From the NCBI GenBank assembly GCA_018056425.1, contig JAGPFR010000010.1:1-64000 (forward strand): a stretch of DNA of 64,000 nt. Direction: 5' to 3'. Numbering within the stretch: the first letter of the stretch is position 1; each line of letters begins with the position of its first letter. The DNA is from Lachnospiraceae bacterium (GTDB taxonomy: Bacteria > Bacillota > Clostridia > Lachnospirales > Lachnospiraceae). Made by a program: the position numbers and the translations under genes. A model generated the notes under the pieces. That model saw only the letters and a program-made list of their open reading frames with translations, ran no database searches and was not told the origin of the DNA. Of this stretch, positions 54,610-63,427 are shown piece after piece.

Positions 54610-56013
54610 ATGAGTAATAATAACGAGAATAATATAAGAAAGTTCACCAAAAGACATAATTTTGGTTTCGGAACGGTCCTTTTTTTCGGGATCTTTATTT
54701 ACGTTATCATAGTATTATTCATATACTTTTCTTCAGACCCCATTGTCAGATATGAGGTTGTCGAAGGTTCTCTTTCTTCACAGAATATCTACAGAGCCAT
54801 CGCGGTAAGAGATGAGCATGTTATTCAGAGTCCCTATTCGGGATATGTAAACTTCCTTGCAAGAGAAGGCCAGAAAGTCGCAGTCGGTGATATTGTATAT
54901 ACCGTTGATGAAACGGGTAAGCTTAATGAATATCTGGAATCCCAGTCGCTTCTTGAAAACACTCTGTCCGATAAGGAACTTGATGATTTTAAAAACGAAC
55001 TGGTCGATTTCTCCCATTCATATGATTCGCTTACATATTCCGAGGTTTATTCTTTTAAATACTCGCTTCAGAATTCCGTTCTCAAATTAGCCAATTCGAA
55101 CTTCCTTGAATCCCTGAGACAGGCGCAGGATGAAGGAGGTTTGTCCACTGCGGTCAAGTACTGTACCAGTTCCGAAGCCGGTATTGTTTCATACTGGGTT
55201 GACGGATATGAGAACTTTGATCCCGCTTCCATATCAATGGATGTATTTGATGAGCGCAAGTATGAAAAGACAAACATTTCTGCTAATCAGCTCAGAGCAC
55301 AGGGTGATGTTGTTTACAAATTATCCGAAAGCGAAGACTGGTATATTATCTTCCCGATAAAAGAAGCTGACGCCGAAAGCTATGAAGCGCAAGGATATAT
55401 CCTTACCAGATTCCTCAGAAATCAATGTGAATCCTGGGGAAAGGTTTCAATTATCCGAAGTGACAAGGATGTTTTTTGCAGACTTGATTTTAACAATTCA
55501 ATGTCTTCTTTTGTAAACGAAAGATTTCTTGATATAGAACTTATCCTGAATGAAGAGACGGGACTTAAAGTTCCCAATTCATCCATCATTGAGAAAGAGT
55601 TCTATCTGATCAATGATAATTATGTAATATTTGATACCGTTAACAATATTTATTATGTGATCCTGTCCGGATATGATGATACCGGCCAGCCCATTACCAT
55701 CAGAAAAGAAATCTCCGTATACAGCCATGATGAGGAAGCTCATGTTTATTATGTGGATGAGACTTTCCTGACGGCGGGAGATACGCTGCATATGGAAAAC
55801 TCCCAACAGGTTTTTGCCATCAAAGACAAAGGTACGCTTACGGGAGTTTACAACATCAACAAGGGATATGCGGATTTCAAGGAAATAACTATCATAGCCC
55901 AGAATGATGAATATGCTATCGTAAAGCCCAATTCGACATACGGGCTTCGTGTATATGATTATATTGCTCTGAGAGCCGACACCATCTCGGATGATCAGTT
56001 TATAAATGAATGA
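54610..56013 (+). CDS. HlyD-like membrane-fusion-type protein
   Basis: The 467-residue protein has a cytoplasmic N-terminus, one transmembrane helix (~22-42) and an extracytoplasmic portion with a lipoyl/biotin-like hammerhead (VIQSPYSGYVNFLAREGQKVAVGDIVYTVDE), a helical hairpin and beta-rich C-terminal domains. No transporter gene is adjacent. Instead it precedes yggS and sepF, an arrangement seen in other Clostridia, hinting at a cell-envelope or division role. That role is inference. Confidence 0.75.
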   Translation: MSNNNENNIRKFTKRHNFGFGTVLFFGIFIYVIIVLFIYFSSDPIVRYEVVEGSLSSQNIYRAIAVRDEHVIQSPYSGYVNFLAREGQKVAVGDIVYTVDETGKLNEYLESQSLLENTLSDKELDDFKNELVDFSHSYDSLTYSEVYSFKYSLQNSVLKLANSNFLESLRQAQDEGGLSTAVKYCTSSEAGIVSYWVDGYENFDPASISMDVFDERKYEKTNISANQLRAQGDVVYKLSESEDWYIIFPIKEADAESYEAQGYILTRFLRNQCESWGKVSIIRSDKDVFCRLDFNNSMSSFVNERFLDIELILNEETGLKVPNSSIIEKEFYLINDNYVIFDTVNNIYYVILSGYDDTGQPITIRKEISVYSHDEEAHVYYVDETFLTAGDTLHMENSQQVFAIKDKGTLTGVYNINKGYADFKEITIIAQNDEYAIVKPNSTYGLRVYDYIALRADTISDDQFINE

Positions 56014-56025
56014 CAGGTTGTAATA

Positions 56026-56727
56026 ATGAGTTGTAAGGATAATTATCTAAAAGTACTTGATATCGTAAAAAACGATCTTAAAAAAGCAGGCAGGGATACT
56101 TCCGAATGTACGCTTGTTGCCGTAAGCAAGACCAAGCCGCTGGAACTTCTTAAAGAAGCATATGAAGCGGGATGCAGGGACTTCGGCGAAAACTACGTTC
56201 AGGAACTTGTCGATAAAATACCCGAAATGCCTGATGATGTAAGATGGCATATGATCGGTCATCTGCAGACCAATAAGGTTAAATATATTATCGGAAAGAC
56301 CTGTCTGATCCACAGCGTTGATACCGTTAAACTTGCTGCGGAGATTGGAAAACAATCCCAAAAAGCCGGAATAGTAACCGATATTCTTCTGGAGGTAAAT
56401 GTAGCCCGGGAGGAGTCCAAATTCGGATTTACCGCCGAAAATATCATTGATTCCGTAAAAGAAATCGCCGCAATACCCGGTATATGCGTAAAAGGACTGA
56501 TGACAAGCGCTCCGATATGCGAAAATCCCGAGGAAAACAGGGTATATTTTGAAAAACTCAGACAATTATCCATTGACATAAAAAACCAAAATATTGATAA
56601 TGTTTATATGGGTTTTCTTTCAATGGGAATGAGCGGCGATTATGAAGTTGCGATCGATTGCGGTTCAACTTTTGTTAGAGTCGGAACTGCCATTTTCGGA
56701 GAAAGAGATTATTCCAAGAAAAGTTAG
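56026..56727 (+). CDS. yggS: PLP homeostasis protein YggS/PLPBP
   Basis: This 233-residue alanine-racemase-fold protein binds pyridoxal phosphate and takes part in PLP homeostasis without known enzymatic activity. The PLP lysine is in LVAVSKTKPLELL, followed by DFGENYVQELVDK, WHMIGHLQTNKVKYI and LSMGMSGDYEVAI. It lies just before sepF, a conserved neighbourhood in Gram-positives. Confidence 0.95.
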   Translation: MSCKDNYLKVLDIVKNDLKKAGRDTSECTLVAVSKTKPLELLKEAYEAGCRDFGENYVQELVDKIPEMPDDVRWHMIGHLQTNKVKYIIGKTCLIHSVDTVKLAAEIGKQSQKAGIVTDILLEVNVAREESKFGFTAENIIDSVKEIAAIPGICVKGLMTSAPICENPEENRVYFEKLRQLSIDIKNQNIDNVYMGFLSMGMSGDYEVAIDCGSTFVRVGTAIFGERDYSKKS

Positions 56728-56738
56728 GAGAGGGCAAG

Positions 56739-57227
56739 ATGGGAAGTACTGTTGATAAGTTTATTAATTTCATGAAACTTGATAATAAAGACGAAGAAGA
56801 CGATGAAGATTACGGCTTCGGTGATGACGATACCGAACAGCCCGCAAAATATCAGAATGCCGATGATGATTCTCAGGATAAGCCTAAGAAGTCAGCAAAG
56901 GGAATGTTTAAAAACCAGGATTCGCGGAGGAAGAATATGAGCGCAGGAGTTAATGCCGGTGTCAGCATGAGATTTCCCAAGGAACTCAATGATGCAGCTG
57001 AAGTTGTTGATGATCTTAAGTCTCTTAACAGCGTAGTTCTTAATCTTCAGGGACTTGATTCCTCACTTGCTCAGAGTATTTATGATTTCCTTTGCGGTGC
57101 ATGCTATGCACTCGGATGCCGCATGGAGAAGGTTTCCGATTATGTCTATGTCATCACTCCCGAGAGCGTAACTCTTTCCGGAGATCTTTTGTCCGCACAG
57201 GGTCCTGAAGGAAACGGAATTTTCTGA
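56739..57227 (+). CDS. sepF: Cell division protein SepF
   Basis: SepF bundles FtsZ filaments and ties them to the membrane. The 162-residue protein has an N-terminal helix suited to membrane binding (VDKFINFMKL), a long acidic linker (~15-60) and a C-terminal SepF/DUF552 domain with MRFPKELNDAAEVVDDLKSLNSVVLNLQGLD and FLCGACYALGCRMEKVSDYVYVITP. It follows yggS by 11 bp and is followed by an intrinsic terminator. Confidence 0.95.
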   Translation: MGSTVDKFINFMKLDNKDEEDDEDYGFGDDDTEQPAKYQNADDDSQDKPKKSAKGMFKNQDSRRKNMSAGVNAGVSMRFPKELNDAAEVVDDLKSLNSVVLNLQGLDSSLAQSIYDFLCGACYALGCRMEKVSDYVYVITPESVTLSGDLLSAQGPEGNGIF

Positions 57228-57247
57228 TTTCAATGAATTGATCATTT

Positions 57248-57285
57248 CGGACCGTTTAGCATCAGCTATCGGTCCGTTATTTTTT
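57248..57285 (+). terminator. Terminator after sepF
   Basis: cggaccg (57248-57254) and cggtccg (57270-57276) form a stem that continues with an inner tagc/gcta helix, followed by ttatttttt. Confidence 0.82.
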
Positions 57286-57295
57286 GAGGTTTGTT

Positions 57296-58417
57296 ATGAA
57301 AGAAACTGAAACTGTAGATATGTCCAGACTTACCGTTAAAACCGGTAAAGCATCTTCTTACGACATTGTCTATAAAACATCATTTGAAGCACTGACTGCA
57401 GAGGTAGGAGAGCTTTATCCCGATAAGCCGGCGATCTGTGTGATCACAGATTCCAATGTCGATCCTCTTTATTCCGAAGAGGTAATTAAAAAGCTTGAGC
57501 CTGTTTCCAAGGCTGTGATCAAGTATGTGATCCCTGCGGGCGAGGAAAATAAAAATCTTGATGAGATCAGGAAGGTTTATTCATTCCTGATCGATAACAA
57601 AATGGACAGAAAGAGCGTGCTGGTTGCTCTCGGCGGCGGCGTTGTCGGTGATATGACAGGCTTTATCGCAGCTACTTTCTTAAGAGGTGTTGATTTTATT
57701 CAGATCCCGACTACCCTTCTTGCTCAGGCCGATTCATCGATCGGCGGAAAGACAGGTGTTGATTTTGACGGATATAAGAACATGGTTGGCGCATTTAAGA
57801 TGCCTTCACTTGTATATACCAATCTTTCAACACTTACTTCGCTTCCCGGTAATCAGTTCTGTTCGGGATTTGCGGAAGTCATGAAGTCTGCGCTTTTAAG
57901 GGATGAGAAATTCTATACCTGGCTTATAGATAATTCTTATGAGATCAGGGACAGAGAAGTTGATGTACTTGCCGAGATGGTTTACCGCTGCGATGATATC
58001 AAGAGATATATCGTGGAGAAGGATCCTTTTGAGAAGAAGGAACGCGCTCTTCTTAACCTCGGTCATACTCTTGGTCATGCGATAGAGAAGTATTACGATT
58101 TTAAATTCCTCCATGGCGAGTGCGTTTCACTCGGCTGTGTTGCCGCAGCATTCATTTCCTGGAAAAAAGAATTCCTTTCCAAAGAGGAGTTTTATGAGAT
58201 AAGGGATATGTTTGTATTGTTCGGGCTTCCCATCTCTATGGATCTGGCTGATATTCCCAAGATCATAGAGCTTACCAAAAACGATAAGAAGATGGATTCC
58301 GGCCACGTGAAATTCATTCTTCTTAAAAAGATAGGCAAGGCTTTCATCAATGAGGAAGTAACCGATGATGAAATGGCCGCAGCTCTTGATGAGCTGAATT
58401 TTGCCGAAGGAGATTAA
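57296..58417 (+). CDS. aroB: 3-dehydroquinate synthase
   Basis: AroB converts DAHP to 3-dehydroquinate, the second step of the shikimate pathway. The 373-residue protein shows the NAD and zinc site elements: ALGGGVVGDMTGFIAATFLRG, IPTTLLAQADSSIGGKTGVD, NLGHTLGHAIEKYY and LHGECVSLGC. I chose ATG 57296 with gagg six bases upstream over TTG 57284. No other aro gene is near; lspA follows directly. Confidence 0.95.
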   Translation: MKETETVDMSRLTVKTGKASSYDIVYKTSFEALTAEVGELYPDKPAICVITDSNVDPLYSEEVIKKLEPVSKAVIKYVIPAGEENKNLDEIRKVYSFLIDNKMDRKSVLVALGGGVVGDMTGFIAATFLRGVDFIQIPTTLLAQADSSIGGKTGVDFDGYKNMVGAFKMPSLVYTNLSTLTSLPGNQFCSGFAEVMKSALLRDEKFYTWLIDNSYEIRDREVDVLAEMVYRCDDIKRYIVEKDPFEKKERALLNLGHTLGHAIEKYYDFKFLHGECVSLGCVAAAFISWKKEFLSKEEFYEIRDMFVLFGLPISMDLADIPKIIELTKNDKKMDSGHVKFILLKKIGKAFINEEVTDDEMAAALDELNFAEGD

Positions 58418-58418
58418 T

Positions 58419-58988
58419 TTGGATTCAGAAAACAAAGAACTAGTTAGCATGCATGAAAGAAAAAAGATAGCAAAAGGCAAGATGATAGTATTTTGCCTTC
58501 TGCTTATCGCCTCCTGTGTATTTTTTGATCAGTACAGTAAATACCTGGCTGTAACTCATCTTAAAGACCATAATGCTTATGTCCTTATAGATAAGGTTTT
58601 GGAGTTATATTATATCGTTAATACCGGATCCAGCTGGGGAATGCTTGCGGGACAGAAAGCTCTTATTCTTTTTATCTCCGTTGTGATCATCGCCCTTTGT
58701 ATATTTATGATCATTAAAAGTCCGGAGGATGTAAAATTTATTCCATTTAACATTTCGCTTTCAATGATCATTGCCGGCGGTATCGGCAACGGTATCGACA
58801 GAATACGCTTTTCTTACGTTATCGATTTTATATATTTTAAGGCAATTAATTTCCCTGTATTTAACGTTGCGGATATTTTCGTCACATGCGGTGCCGCTTT
58901 GTTTATCCTTCTGATCCTTGTCAAATATAAAGAGAAGGACCTTTATTTCATGAAGTTTAACCAGAGGAAATTCAGGGAGATGAATTAG
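58419..58988 (+). CDS. lspA: Lipoprotein signal peptidase
   Basis: LspA cleaves the signal peptide of prolipoproteins after lipid attachment; the lipoprotein DacA upstream would be a client. The 189-residue protein has four membrane helices and two catalytic aspartates: GNGIDRIRFSYVIDFIYF and FNVADIFVTCG, with DQYSKYLAVTHL and NTGSSWGML before. I chose TTG 58419, which aaggag (58407-58412) precedes with good spacing. It abuts rluD. Confidence 0.93.
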   Translation: MDSENKELVSMHERKKIAKGKMIVFCLLLIASCVFFDQYSKYLAVTHLKDHNAYVLIDKVLELYYIVNTGSSWGMLAGQKALILFISVVIIALCIFMIIKSPEDVKFIPFNISLSMIIAGGIGNGIDRIRFSYVIDFIYFKAINFPVFNVADIFVTCGAALFILLILVKYKEKDLYFMKFNQRKFREMN

Positions 58989-59911
58989 TGAAACATTACC
59001 TGTTTAATGTTGAAGAAGATTATGAAGGGGAGAGAGTCGACAGACTTCTCCCTTCTTTACTTGAAGGCGTATCCAGATCTTATCTTCAGAAAGTCATCAA
59101 AGACGGAGGACTTACCATAGGCGGTAAGATTGCAAAGCCGTCTCTTAAGGTAAAAGAAGGAGATGTGCTCGAACTGGATCTGCCCGAAGCGGAAAGTCCT
59201 GACATTCCTGCAGAGAATATACCTCTTGATATTCTGTATGAGGATGATGATGTCATCATAATAAATAAGCCGAAAGATATGGTTGTGCATCCGGCTGCGG
59301 GACATTATACAGGCACTGTTGTTAATGCTCTTATGTATCACTGCGGAGATTCCTTAAGCGGTATAAACGGAGTTATGCGTCCCGGTATAGTCCACAGGAT
59401 AGATAAAGATACAACAGGTTCAATAATTGCCTGTAAAAACGATCAGGCCCATATGAAGCTTTCAGAGCAGTTTAAAGAGCACTCGATCACCAGAGTCTAT
59501 AAAGGCATATGCCTAGGGGGAATAAGCGATGATGAAGGCGTAATCGATGCTCCGATCGCAAGACAGACTAACGACAGGAAAAAGATGGGAGTTGTGCCTG
59601 GCGGCAAGAGAGCTGTCACTCATTATAAAGTTCTCGAAAGATTCGGTGATTATACTTTTCTGGAATTCAGGCTTGAAACCGGAAGAACCCATCAGATAAG
59701 AGTTCATATGGCTTATATCGGACATCCTCTCCTGGGTGATACCGTATACGGAAATCCGGCATCAAATCTGAATAAAAGATTTAATACAAACGGGCAGACT
59801 CTTCACGCCGAAGTGCTTGGATTTATTCATCCTTCATCGGGGGAGTATATCGAAGTAAAAGCACCACTTCCCGATTATTTTTCTCACCTTTTGGAAGTTC
59901 TCAAACAGTAG
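58988..59911 (+). CDS. rluD: RluD-type 23S rRNA pseudouridine synthase
   Basis: This enzyme isomerises uridines, normally in helix 69 of 23S rRNA. The 307-residue protein has an N-terminal S4 domain (RVDRLLPSLLEGVSRSYLQKVI) and a catalytic RluA-type domain with IINKPKDMVVHPAAGH, the catalytic Asp in HRIDKDTTGSII and LETGRTHQIRVHMAYIGHPLLGD. The start is GTG 58988, overlapping the lspA stop by one base. The lspA-rluD pair is classic in Firmicutes. Confidence 0.94.
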   Translation: MKHYLFNVEEDYEGERVDRLLPSLLEGVSRSYLQKVIKDGGLTIGGKIAKPSLKVKEGDVLELDLPEAESPDIPAENIPLDILYEDDDVIIINKPKDMVVHPAAGHYTGTVVNALMYHCGDSLSGINGVMRPGIVHRIDKDTTGSIIACKNDQAHMKLSEQFKEHSITRVYKGICLGGISDDEGVIDAPIARQTNDRKKMGVVPGGKRAVTHYKVLERFGDYTFLEFRLETGRTHQIRVHMAYIGHPLLGDTVYGNPASNLNKRFNTNGQTLHAEVLGFIHPSSGEYIEVKAPLPDYFSHLLEVLKQ

Positions 59912-59919
59912 GATTTGCT

Positions 59920-59947
59920 TTGTTTTTTAAGGGAAAAAGTATATAAT
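59920..59947 (+). promoter_or_regulatory. Promoter of the cytidylate-kinase-like gene
   Basis: ttgttt (59920-59925) and tataat (59942-59947) are separated by 16 bp in the 100-bp gap after rluD. Confidence 0.5.
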
Positions 59948-60012
59948 CTAAGTAGGATTTATTACATATAAATCTTAGAAATTTTTATAATGATTCCTGA
60001 AAGGTGGTGCCT

Positions 60013-60486
60013 ATGAAGACCGTAATAACTATCGGAAGACAATTCGGATCGGGTGGAAGAGAGATAGGAGAAAAGCTTTCCCAAGCTTACGGTATCAGTT
60101 ACTACGACAGGGAGCTTCTTGCAAGAGCTGCCAAAGAGAGCGGATTTTGTGAAGAGATCCTTCAGAATCATGATGAGCGTCCCACCAATTCGTTCCTTTA
60201 TAATCTTGTTATAGACACATACAGTTTCGGCTATAATTCGTCTTCTTTTGTAGACATGCCTATTTCCCAGAAAGTATTCCTGGCTCAGTTTGATACCATC
60301 AAGAAGGTGGCTGACGAGGGACCCTGCGTAATCGTCGGAAGATGCGCCGATTATGCTCTTGACGGAAGGGATAATGTTATTAATCTTTTCATCTACGCTG
60401 ATTCTGATTTCAAGATTAAAAGGGTAATGGATATCTATGATCTGGATGAGAACAAAGCCCGTGACATGATCAACAAAAAAGGATAA
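60013..60486 (+). CDS. Cytidylate-kinase-like protein, truncated by a frameshift
   Basis: The protein belongs to the Firmicutes cytidylate-kinase-like family (AAA fold) of unknown substrate. The visible 157 residues begin VITIGRQFGSGGREIGEKLS (glycine-rich nucleotide loop) and include CVIVGRCADYAL. The frame stops right after an A6 tract in INKKG. In another frame the homology continues without a gap to 60637 (KQRQSYYNYYTNRKWGKAD). One extra base in the aaaaaagg at 60475-60482 explains it. ATG 60013 has aaggtgg upstream. A sequencing error or a true loss are both possible. Confidence 0.8.
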   Translation: MKTVITIGRQFGSGGREIGEKLSQAYGISYYDRELLARAAKESGFCEEILQNHDERPTNSFLYNLVIDTYSFGYNSSSFVDMPISQKVFLAQFDTIKKVADEGPCVIVGRCADYALDGRDNVINLFIYADSDFKIKRVMDIYDLDENKARDMINKKG

Positions 60487-60637
60487 GCAGAGACAGAGTT
60501 ATTACAATTACTACACGAACAGGAAATGGGGAAAAGCAGATACTTATGATCTTTGCATCAACTCCTCGGTTCTTGGGATAGACGGATCGGTAAAACTTAT
60601 TAAGCAATTTGTTGAAGATTTTGAGATCAGATCATAA
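60482..60637 (+). pseudogene. Out-of-frame C-terminal tail of the cytidylate-kinase-like gene
   Basis: Reading from gat at 60482 gives DKQRQSYYNYYTNRKWGKAD followed by TYDLCINSSVLGIDGSVKLI and a stop at 60637. This is the family's normal ending, including the YYTNRKWG block, now in the other frame. It has no start of its own. Confidence 0.8.
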
Positions 60638-60648
60638 GGAGAAGATAA

Positions 60649-60900
60649 GTGGATAAAGAAATCGAAAACGAAAATGAAGTTATTCAGAAAGAATATGAGG
60701 AAATCCGTACAATACCGGATAAGACTCTTGCTACAATTTTTGTTATAGCCGGAGCAATAGCGATGATCGTAAGTCCGCTTATCATTTCCGGACTTTTCGG
60801 CTGGGCTTTATCCCTTACGGGACTTATATTTGTAATCCTCGGGATCTGCGGCTTTGTGTATGCTTCGGATAATGCCAAAAGGGCTGCAAAAAAGGCGTGA
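60649..60900 (+). CDS. Small two-helix membrane protein
   Basis: The 83-residue protein has an acidic N-terminal region (1-24), two transmembrane helices (about 27-47 and 51-70) and a basic end (NAKRAAKKA), giving a short hairpin with cytoplasmic ends. I do not recognise the family. The start is GTG 60649 with aaggagaa upstream, 11 bp after the tail of the frameshifted gene, so the two were probably one transcript. Confidence 0.7.
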   Translation: MDKEIENENEVIQKEYEEIRTIPDKTLATIFVIAGAIAMIVSPLIISGLFGWALSLTGLIFVILGICGFVYASDNAKRAAKKA

Positions 60901-60932
60901 TCAGCCGATATTGATCGGATAATAAAAAAATA

Positions 60933-60961
60933 TTGACTTTTTAGGCACTTCCTATTAATAT
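60933..60961 (+). promoter_or_regulatory. Promoter of the rplU operon
   Basis: ttgact (60933-60938) and taatat (60956-60961) have the optimal 17-bp spacer. The predicted start near 60968 coincides with the first base of the structured leader. Confidence 0.65.
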
Positions 60962-60966
60962 TATGG

Positions 60967-61080
60967 AGTATGCCGCTTGAATAGGCTTTAAGTTTGTTGT
61001 GCAAAAGCGCACAATGACGCCGAATCAGCGTTGAAAAGGACCATGACGCATACTTCATGATGGTTCATGAAAAGGAGGTG
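60967..61080 (+). ncRNA. Structured leader RNA of rplU (L21-leader-like)
   Basis: agtatgc (60967-60973) pairs with gcatact (61048-61054) and closes a domain containing the hairpins ttgtgc/gcacaa and acgc/gcgt. A further hairpin, ttcatga/tcatgaa (61054-61071), sits directly before the Shine-Dalgarno aaggaggtg. Ribosomal protein L21 leaders are known in Firmicutes. Position and architecture agree; the match to that RNA family has not been tested. Confidence 0.6.
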
Positions 61081-61087
61081 CCTATTT

Positions 61088-61390
61088 ATGTACGCAATTA
61101 TCGCAACCGGAGGAAAGCAGTATAAGGTTTCCGAGGGAGATGAGATCAGAGTCGAGAAGCTTGATGCTGCTGAAGGTGATAAAGTCACTTTCGACGTCAT
61201 TGCCGTTAACGACGGTTCTCTCAAGGCTGGTAAGGATGTAGCTTCTGCAAAGGTTACCGCAACTGTGTTAAAGCAGGATCGTGCCAAGAAGGTCATCGTA
61301 TACCGCTACAAGAGAAAGTCCGGATATCACAAGAAGAACGGACACAGACAGCCCTTCACGGCTGTTAAGATCGATTCCATCGAAGGCTGA
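61088..61390 (+). CDS. rplU: 50S ribosomal protein L21
   Basis: L21 binds 23S rRNA near L20. The 100-residue protein has the N-terminal [19 protein letters not shown] and C-terminal [21 protein letters not shown] signatures. ATG 61088 is set eight bases after aaggaggtg; an earlier in-frame ATG (61067) lies before that ribosome binding site and within the leader hairpin. It forms the classic rplU-prp-rpmA operon. Confidence 0.98.
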   Translation: MYAIIATGGKQYKVSEGDEIRVEKLDAAEGDKVTFDVIAVNDGSLKAGKDVASAKVTATVLKQDRAKKVIVYRYKRKSGYHKKNGHRQPFTAVKIDSIEG

Positions 61391-61392
61391 TC

Positions 61393-61737
61393 ATGACTAC
61401 TATCGTGATCGAAAAGTCTCATGAAGGTGCCTATAAAGGTTTTACCTGTATGGGACACGCAGGTTTTGCCAAAAAGGGCAAACCCGATATTTTATGTTCA
61501 GCTGTTTCTGCACTTTCCATCCATACGATAAACGGCTTGGAGAAAGTGGCAGGGCAGGATATTTCAGTCAGCACCGATGAATCCACCGGTTTTATGAGAT
61601 GTATCATAAACGGAGTTCCCAATGAAGGAACCGTAACGCTTATGGATGCATTCGTCAATTCGGTAAAGGATCTTTCGGAAGAGTATACTGAGAAATTCCT
61701 GCAGGTAAAAATTCAGGAGGTTAACGACAATGCTTAG
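61393..61737 (+). CDS. prp: Ribosomal-processing cysteine protease Prp
   Basis: Prp removes the N-terminal extension of L27 in Firmicutes and related bacteria. The 114-residue protein has the catalytic His in [12 protein letters not shown] and the Cys in [11 protein letters not shown], at the standard spacing. It lies between rplU and rpmA, two bases after rplU, and overlaps rpmA by 8 bp. The L27 encoded next carries its cleavage site. Confidence 0.95.
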   Translation: MTTIVIEKSHEGAYKGFTCMGHAGFAKKGKPDILCSAVSALSIHTINGLEKVAGQDISVSTDESTGFMRCIINGVPNEGTVTLMDAFVNSVKDLSEEYTEKFLQVKIQEVNDNA

Positions 61738-62017
61738 AATGAATCTTCAGTTCTTTGCTCATAAAAAGGGTGTCGGTTCTACCAAGAACGGCAGAGATTC
61801 CGAATCCAAGAGACTTGGCGCAAAGCGTGCAGACGGTCAGTTTGTAACTGCCGGAAACATTCTTTACAGACAGCGCGGAACCAAGATCCACCCCGGTAAT
61901 AATGTTGGTATCGGCGGAGATGATACTCTTTATGCGCTGGTTGACGGCGTTCTCAGATTCGAGAGAAAGGGTAAAGACAGAACCCAGGCTTCTGTTTATC
62001 CCAGAGAAGAGCAGTAA
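61730..62017 (+). CDS. rpmA: 50S ribosomal protein L27 with Prp-cleavable N-terminus
   Basis: L27 reaches the peptidyl transferase centre with its N-terminus. The 95-residue precursor begins [20 protein letters not shown]. Prp is known to cut after the QFF of such sequences to leave AHKKG. The remaining [20 protein letters not shown] is canonical. ATG 61730 overlaps prp by 8 bp, with aggagg upstream. A terminator follows. Confidence 0.97.
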   Translation: MLRMNLQFFAHKKGVGSTKNGRDSESKRLGAKRADGQFVTAGNILYRQRGTKIHPGNNVGIGGDDTLYALVDGVLRFERKGKDRTQASVYPREEQ

Positions 62018-62022
62018 TTTTC

Positions 62023-62057
62023 AGGACTCTGACCCTACCGGCCAGAGTCCTTTCTTT
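62023..62057 (+). terminator. Terminator after rpmA
   Basis: aggactctg and cagagtcct form a 9-bp stem followed by ttcttttaa, ending the rplU-prp-rpmA unit. Confidence 0.8.
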
Positions 62058-62098
62058 TAATAACGGAATGACCGTAGTTTTCCCGTTATTAAAAGAAA
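62051..62098 (+). repeat. Second long hairpin between rpmA and obg
   Basis: tttcttttaataacgg (62051-62066) and ccgttattaaaagaaa (62083-62098) are a perfect 16-bp inverted repeat with a 16-base loop, followed by cggttttgttttt. It shares bases with the T tract of the preceding terminator. Being symmetric, it may serve as a second terminator or an RNA-stabilising element before obg. Confidence 0.75.
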
Positions 62099-62127
62099 CG
62101 GTTTTGTTTTTAATATGAGGAAAAAAT

Positions 62128-63420
62128 ATGTATTGCGATAAAGCCCGCGTTATTTTGAAAAGCGGTAAAGGAGGAGACGGGCATGTTTCCTTCAGAAGAG
62201 AAAAATACGTAACCAATGGTGGCCCTGACGGCGGAGACGGCGGAAAGGGCGGAGATGTCATACTCAAAGTTGACGAGGGACTCAATACACTTATCGATTT
62301 CCGCAATGTCCGTAAATATGCCGCAGGAAACGGTGAAAACGGCGGTAAGAAGAACTGCCGCGGAAAAGATGGTAATGATATCATTCTTAAAGTTCCCGAA
62401 GGAACCGTTGTAAGAGAGGCAGAGTCCGGTAAAGTAATTATCGACATGTCCGGTGACTGCAGGGAATATACCATTCTTAAAGGCGGTAAAGGCGGATGCG
62501 GAAACCAGCATTATGCTACTTCAACTATGCAGGCTCCCAAGTATGCACAGCCCGGTCAGCCCGCACTCGAACTTGAGACAATATTCGAGCTTAAGGTTGT
62601 TGCCGATGTGGGTCTGGTAGGTTTCCCCAATGCAGGTAAATCTTCACTCCTTGCAGCATGCACAAATGCAAAGCCCAAGATCGCAGGTTATCAGTTTACG
62701 ACTCTAATGCCTAATCTTGGTGTTGTAAATCTGGGCGGTCATGGATTTGTCATCTCCGATATTCCGGGCCTGATAGAAGGTGCATCCGACGGTTTGGGTC
62801 TCGGACATGAGTTCTTAAGACATGTTGAAAGAACCAAGGTTCTTATTCATGTTGTTGATGCTGCCGGAACCGAAGGAAGAAACCCTTTGGAAGATGTTAA
62901 GCAGATCAATCTTGAGCTTGAAAAGTATGATCCCGAGCTTTTAAAAAAGCCTCAGATCATAGCTGCCAATAAATCCGATCTCTTTTCATCCTACGAAGAA
63001 GCAGCTGCAAATGTACAGGCGCTTAAGGATGAGTTTGAACCATCGGGCATCAAAGTATATACTATCTCTGCAGCTACCGGTGACGGGATTAAAGAGCTTC
63101 TTCAGGCGGCTTCAGACCTGATCAATACTCTTCCCGATGAGGTTAAGACTTTCGAACAGGAATACGATCCCGAGATCAGTCTTAAAAACAACGAAGATCC
63201 TTATACGGTTTATTTCGATGACGAAGAAGATGAATACGTCATTGAAGGACCCAGGATTGAGAAGATGCTCGGTTATACCAATCTTGATTCCGAAAAAGGA
63301 TTTGCTTTCTTTCAGAGATTCCTTAAAGACAACGGAATGCTTGAACAGCTTGAGGATCTCGGAATCAAAGACGGTGATACTGTAAGACTCTACGGACATT
63401 CATTTGAATATTATAAATAG
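62128..63420 (+). CDS. obgE: GTPase Obg
   Basis: Obg is an essential ribosome-associated GTPase that links 50S assembly with stress responses. The 430-residue protein has the glycine-rich Obg domain (RVILKSGKGGDGHVSFRREK), a G domain with GFPNAGKSSLLAAC, DIPGLIEGASDGLGLG and NKSDL, and a C-terminal OCT domain (~350-425). The start ATG 62128 is preceded by gaggaa. Order rplU-prp-rpmA-obg-yhbY is conserved in Firmicutes. Confidence 0.96.
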   Translation: MYCDKARVILKSGKGGDGHVSFRREKYVTNGGPDGGDGGKGGDVILKVDEGLNTLIDFRNVRKYAAGNGENGGKKNCRGKDGNDIILKVPEGTVVREAESGKVIIDMSGDCREYTILKGGKGGCGNQHYATSTMQAPKYAQPGQPALELETIFELKVVADVGLVGFPNAGKSSLLAACTNAKPKIAGYQFTTLMPNLGVVNLGGHGFVISDIPGLIEGASDGLGLGHEFLRHVERTKVLIHVVDAAGTEGRNPLEDVKQINLELEKYDPELLKKPQIIAANKSDLFSSYEEAAANVQALKDEFEPSGIKVYTISAATGDGIKELLQAASDLINTLPDEVKTFEQEYDPEISLKNNEDPYTVYFDDEEDEYVIEGPRIEKMLGYTNLDSEKGFAFFQRFLKDNGMLEQLEDLGIKDGDTVRLYGHSFEYYK

Positions 63421-63427
63421 GTGAGAT

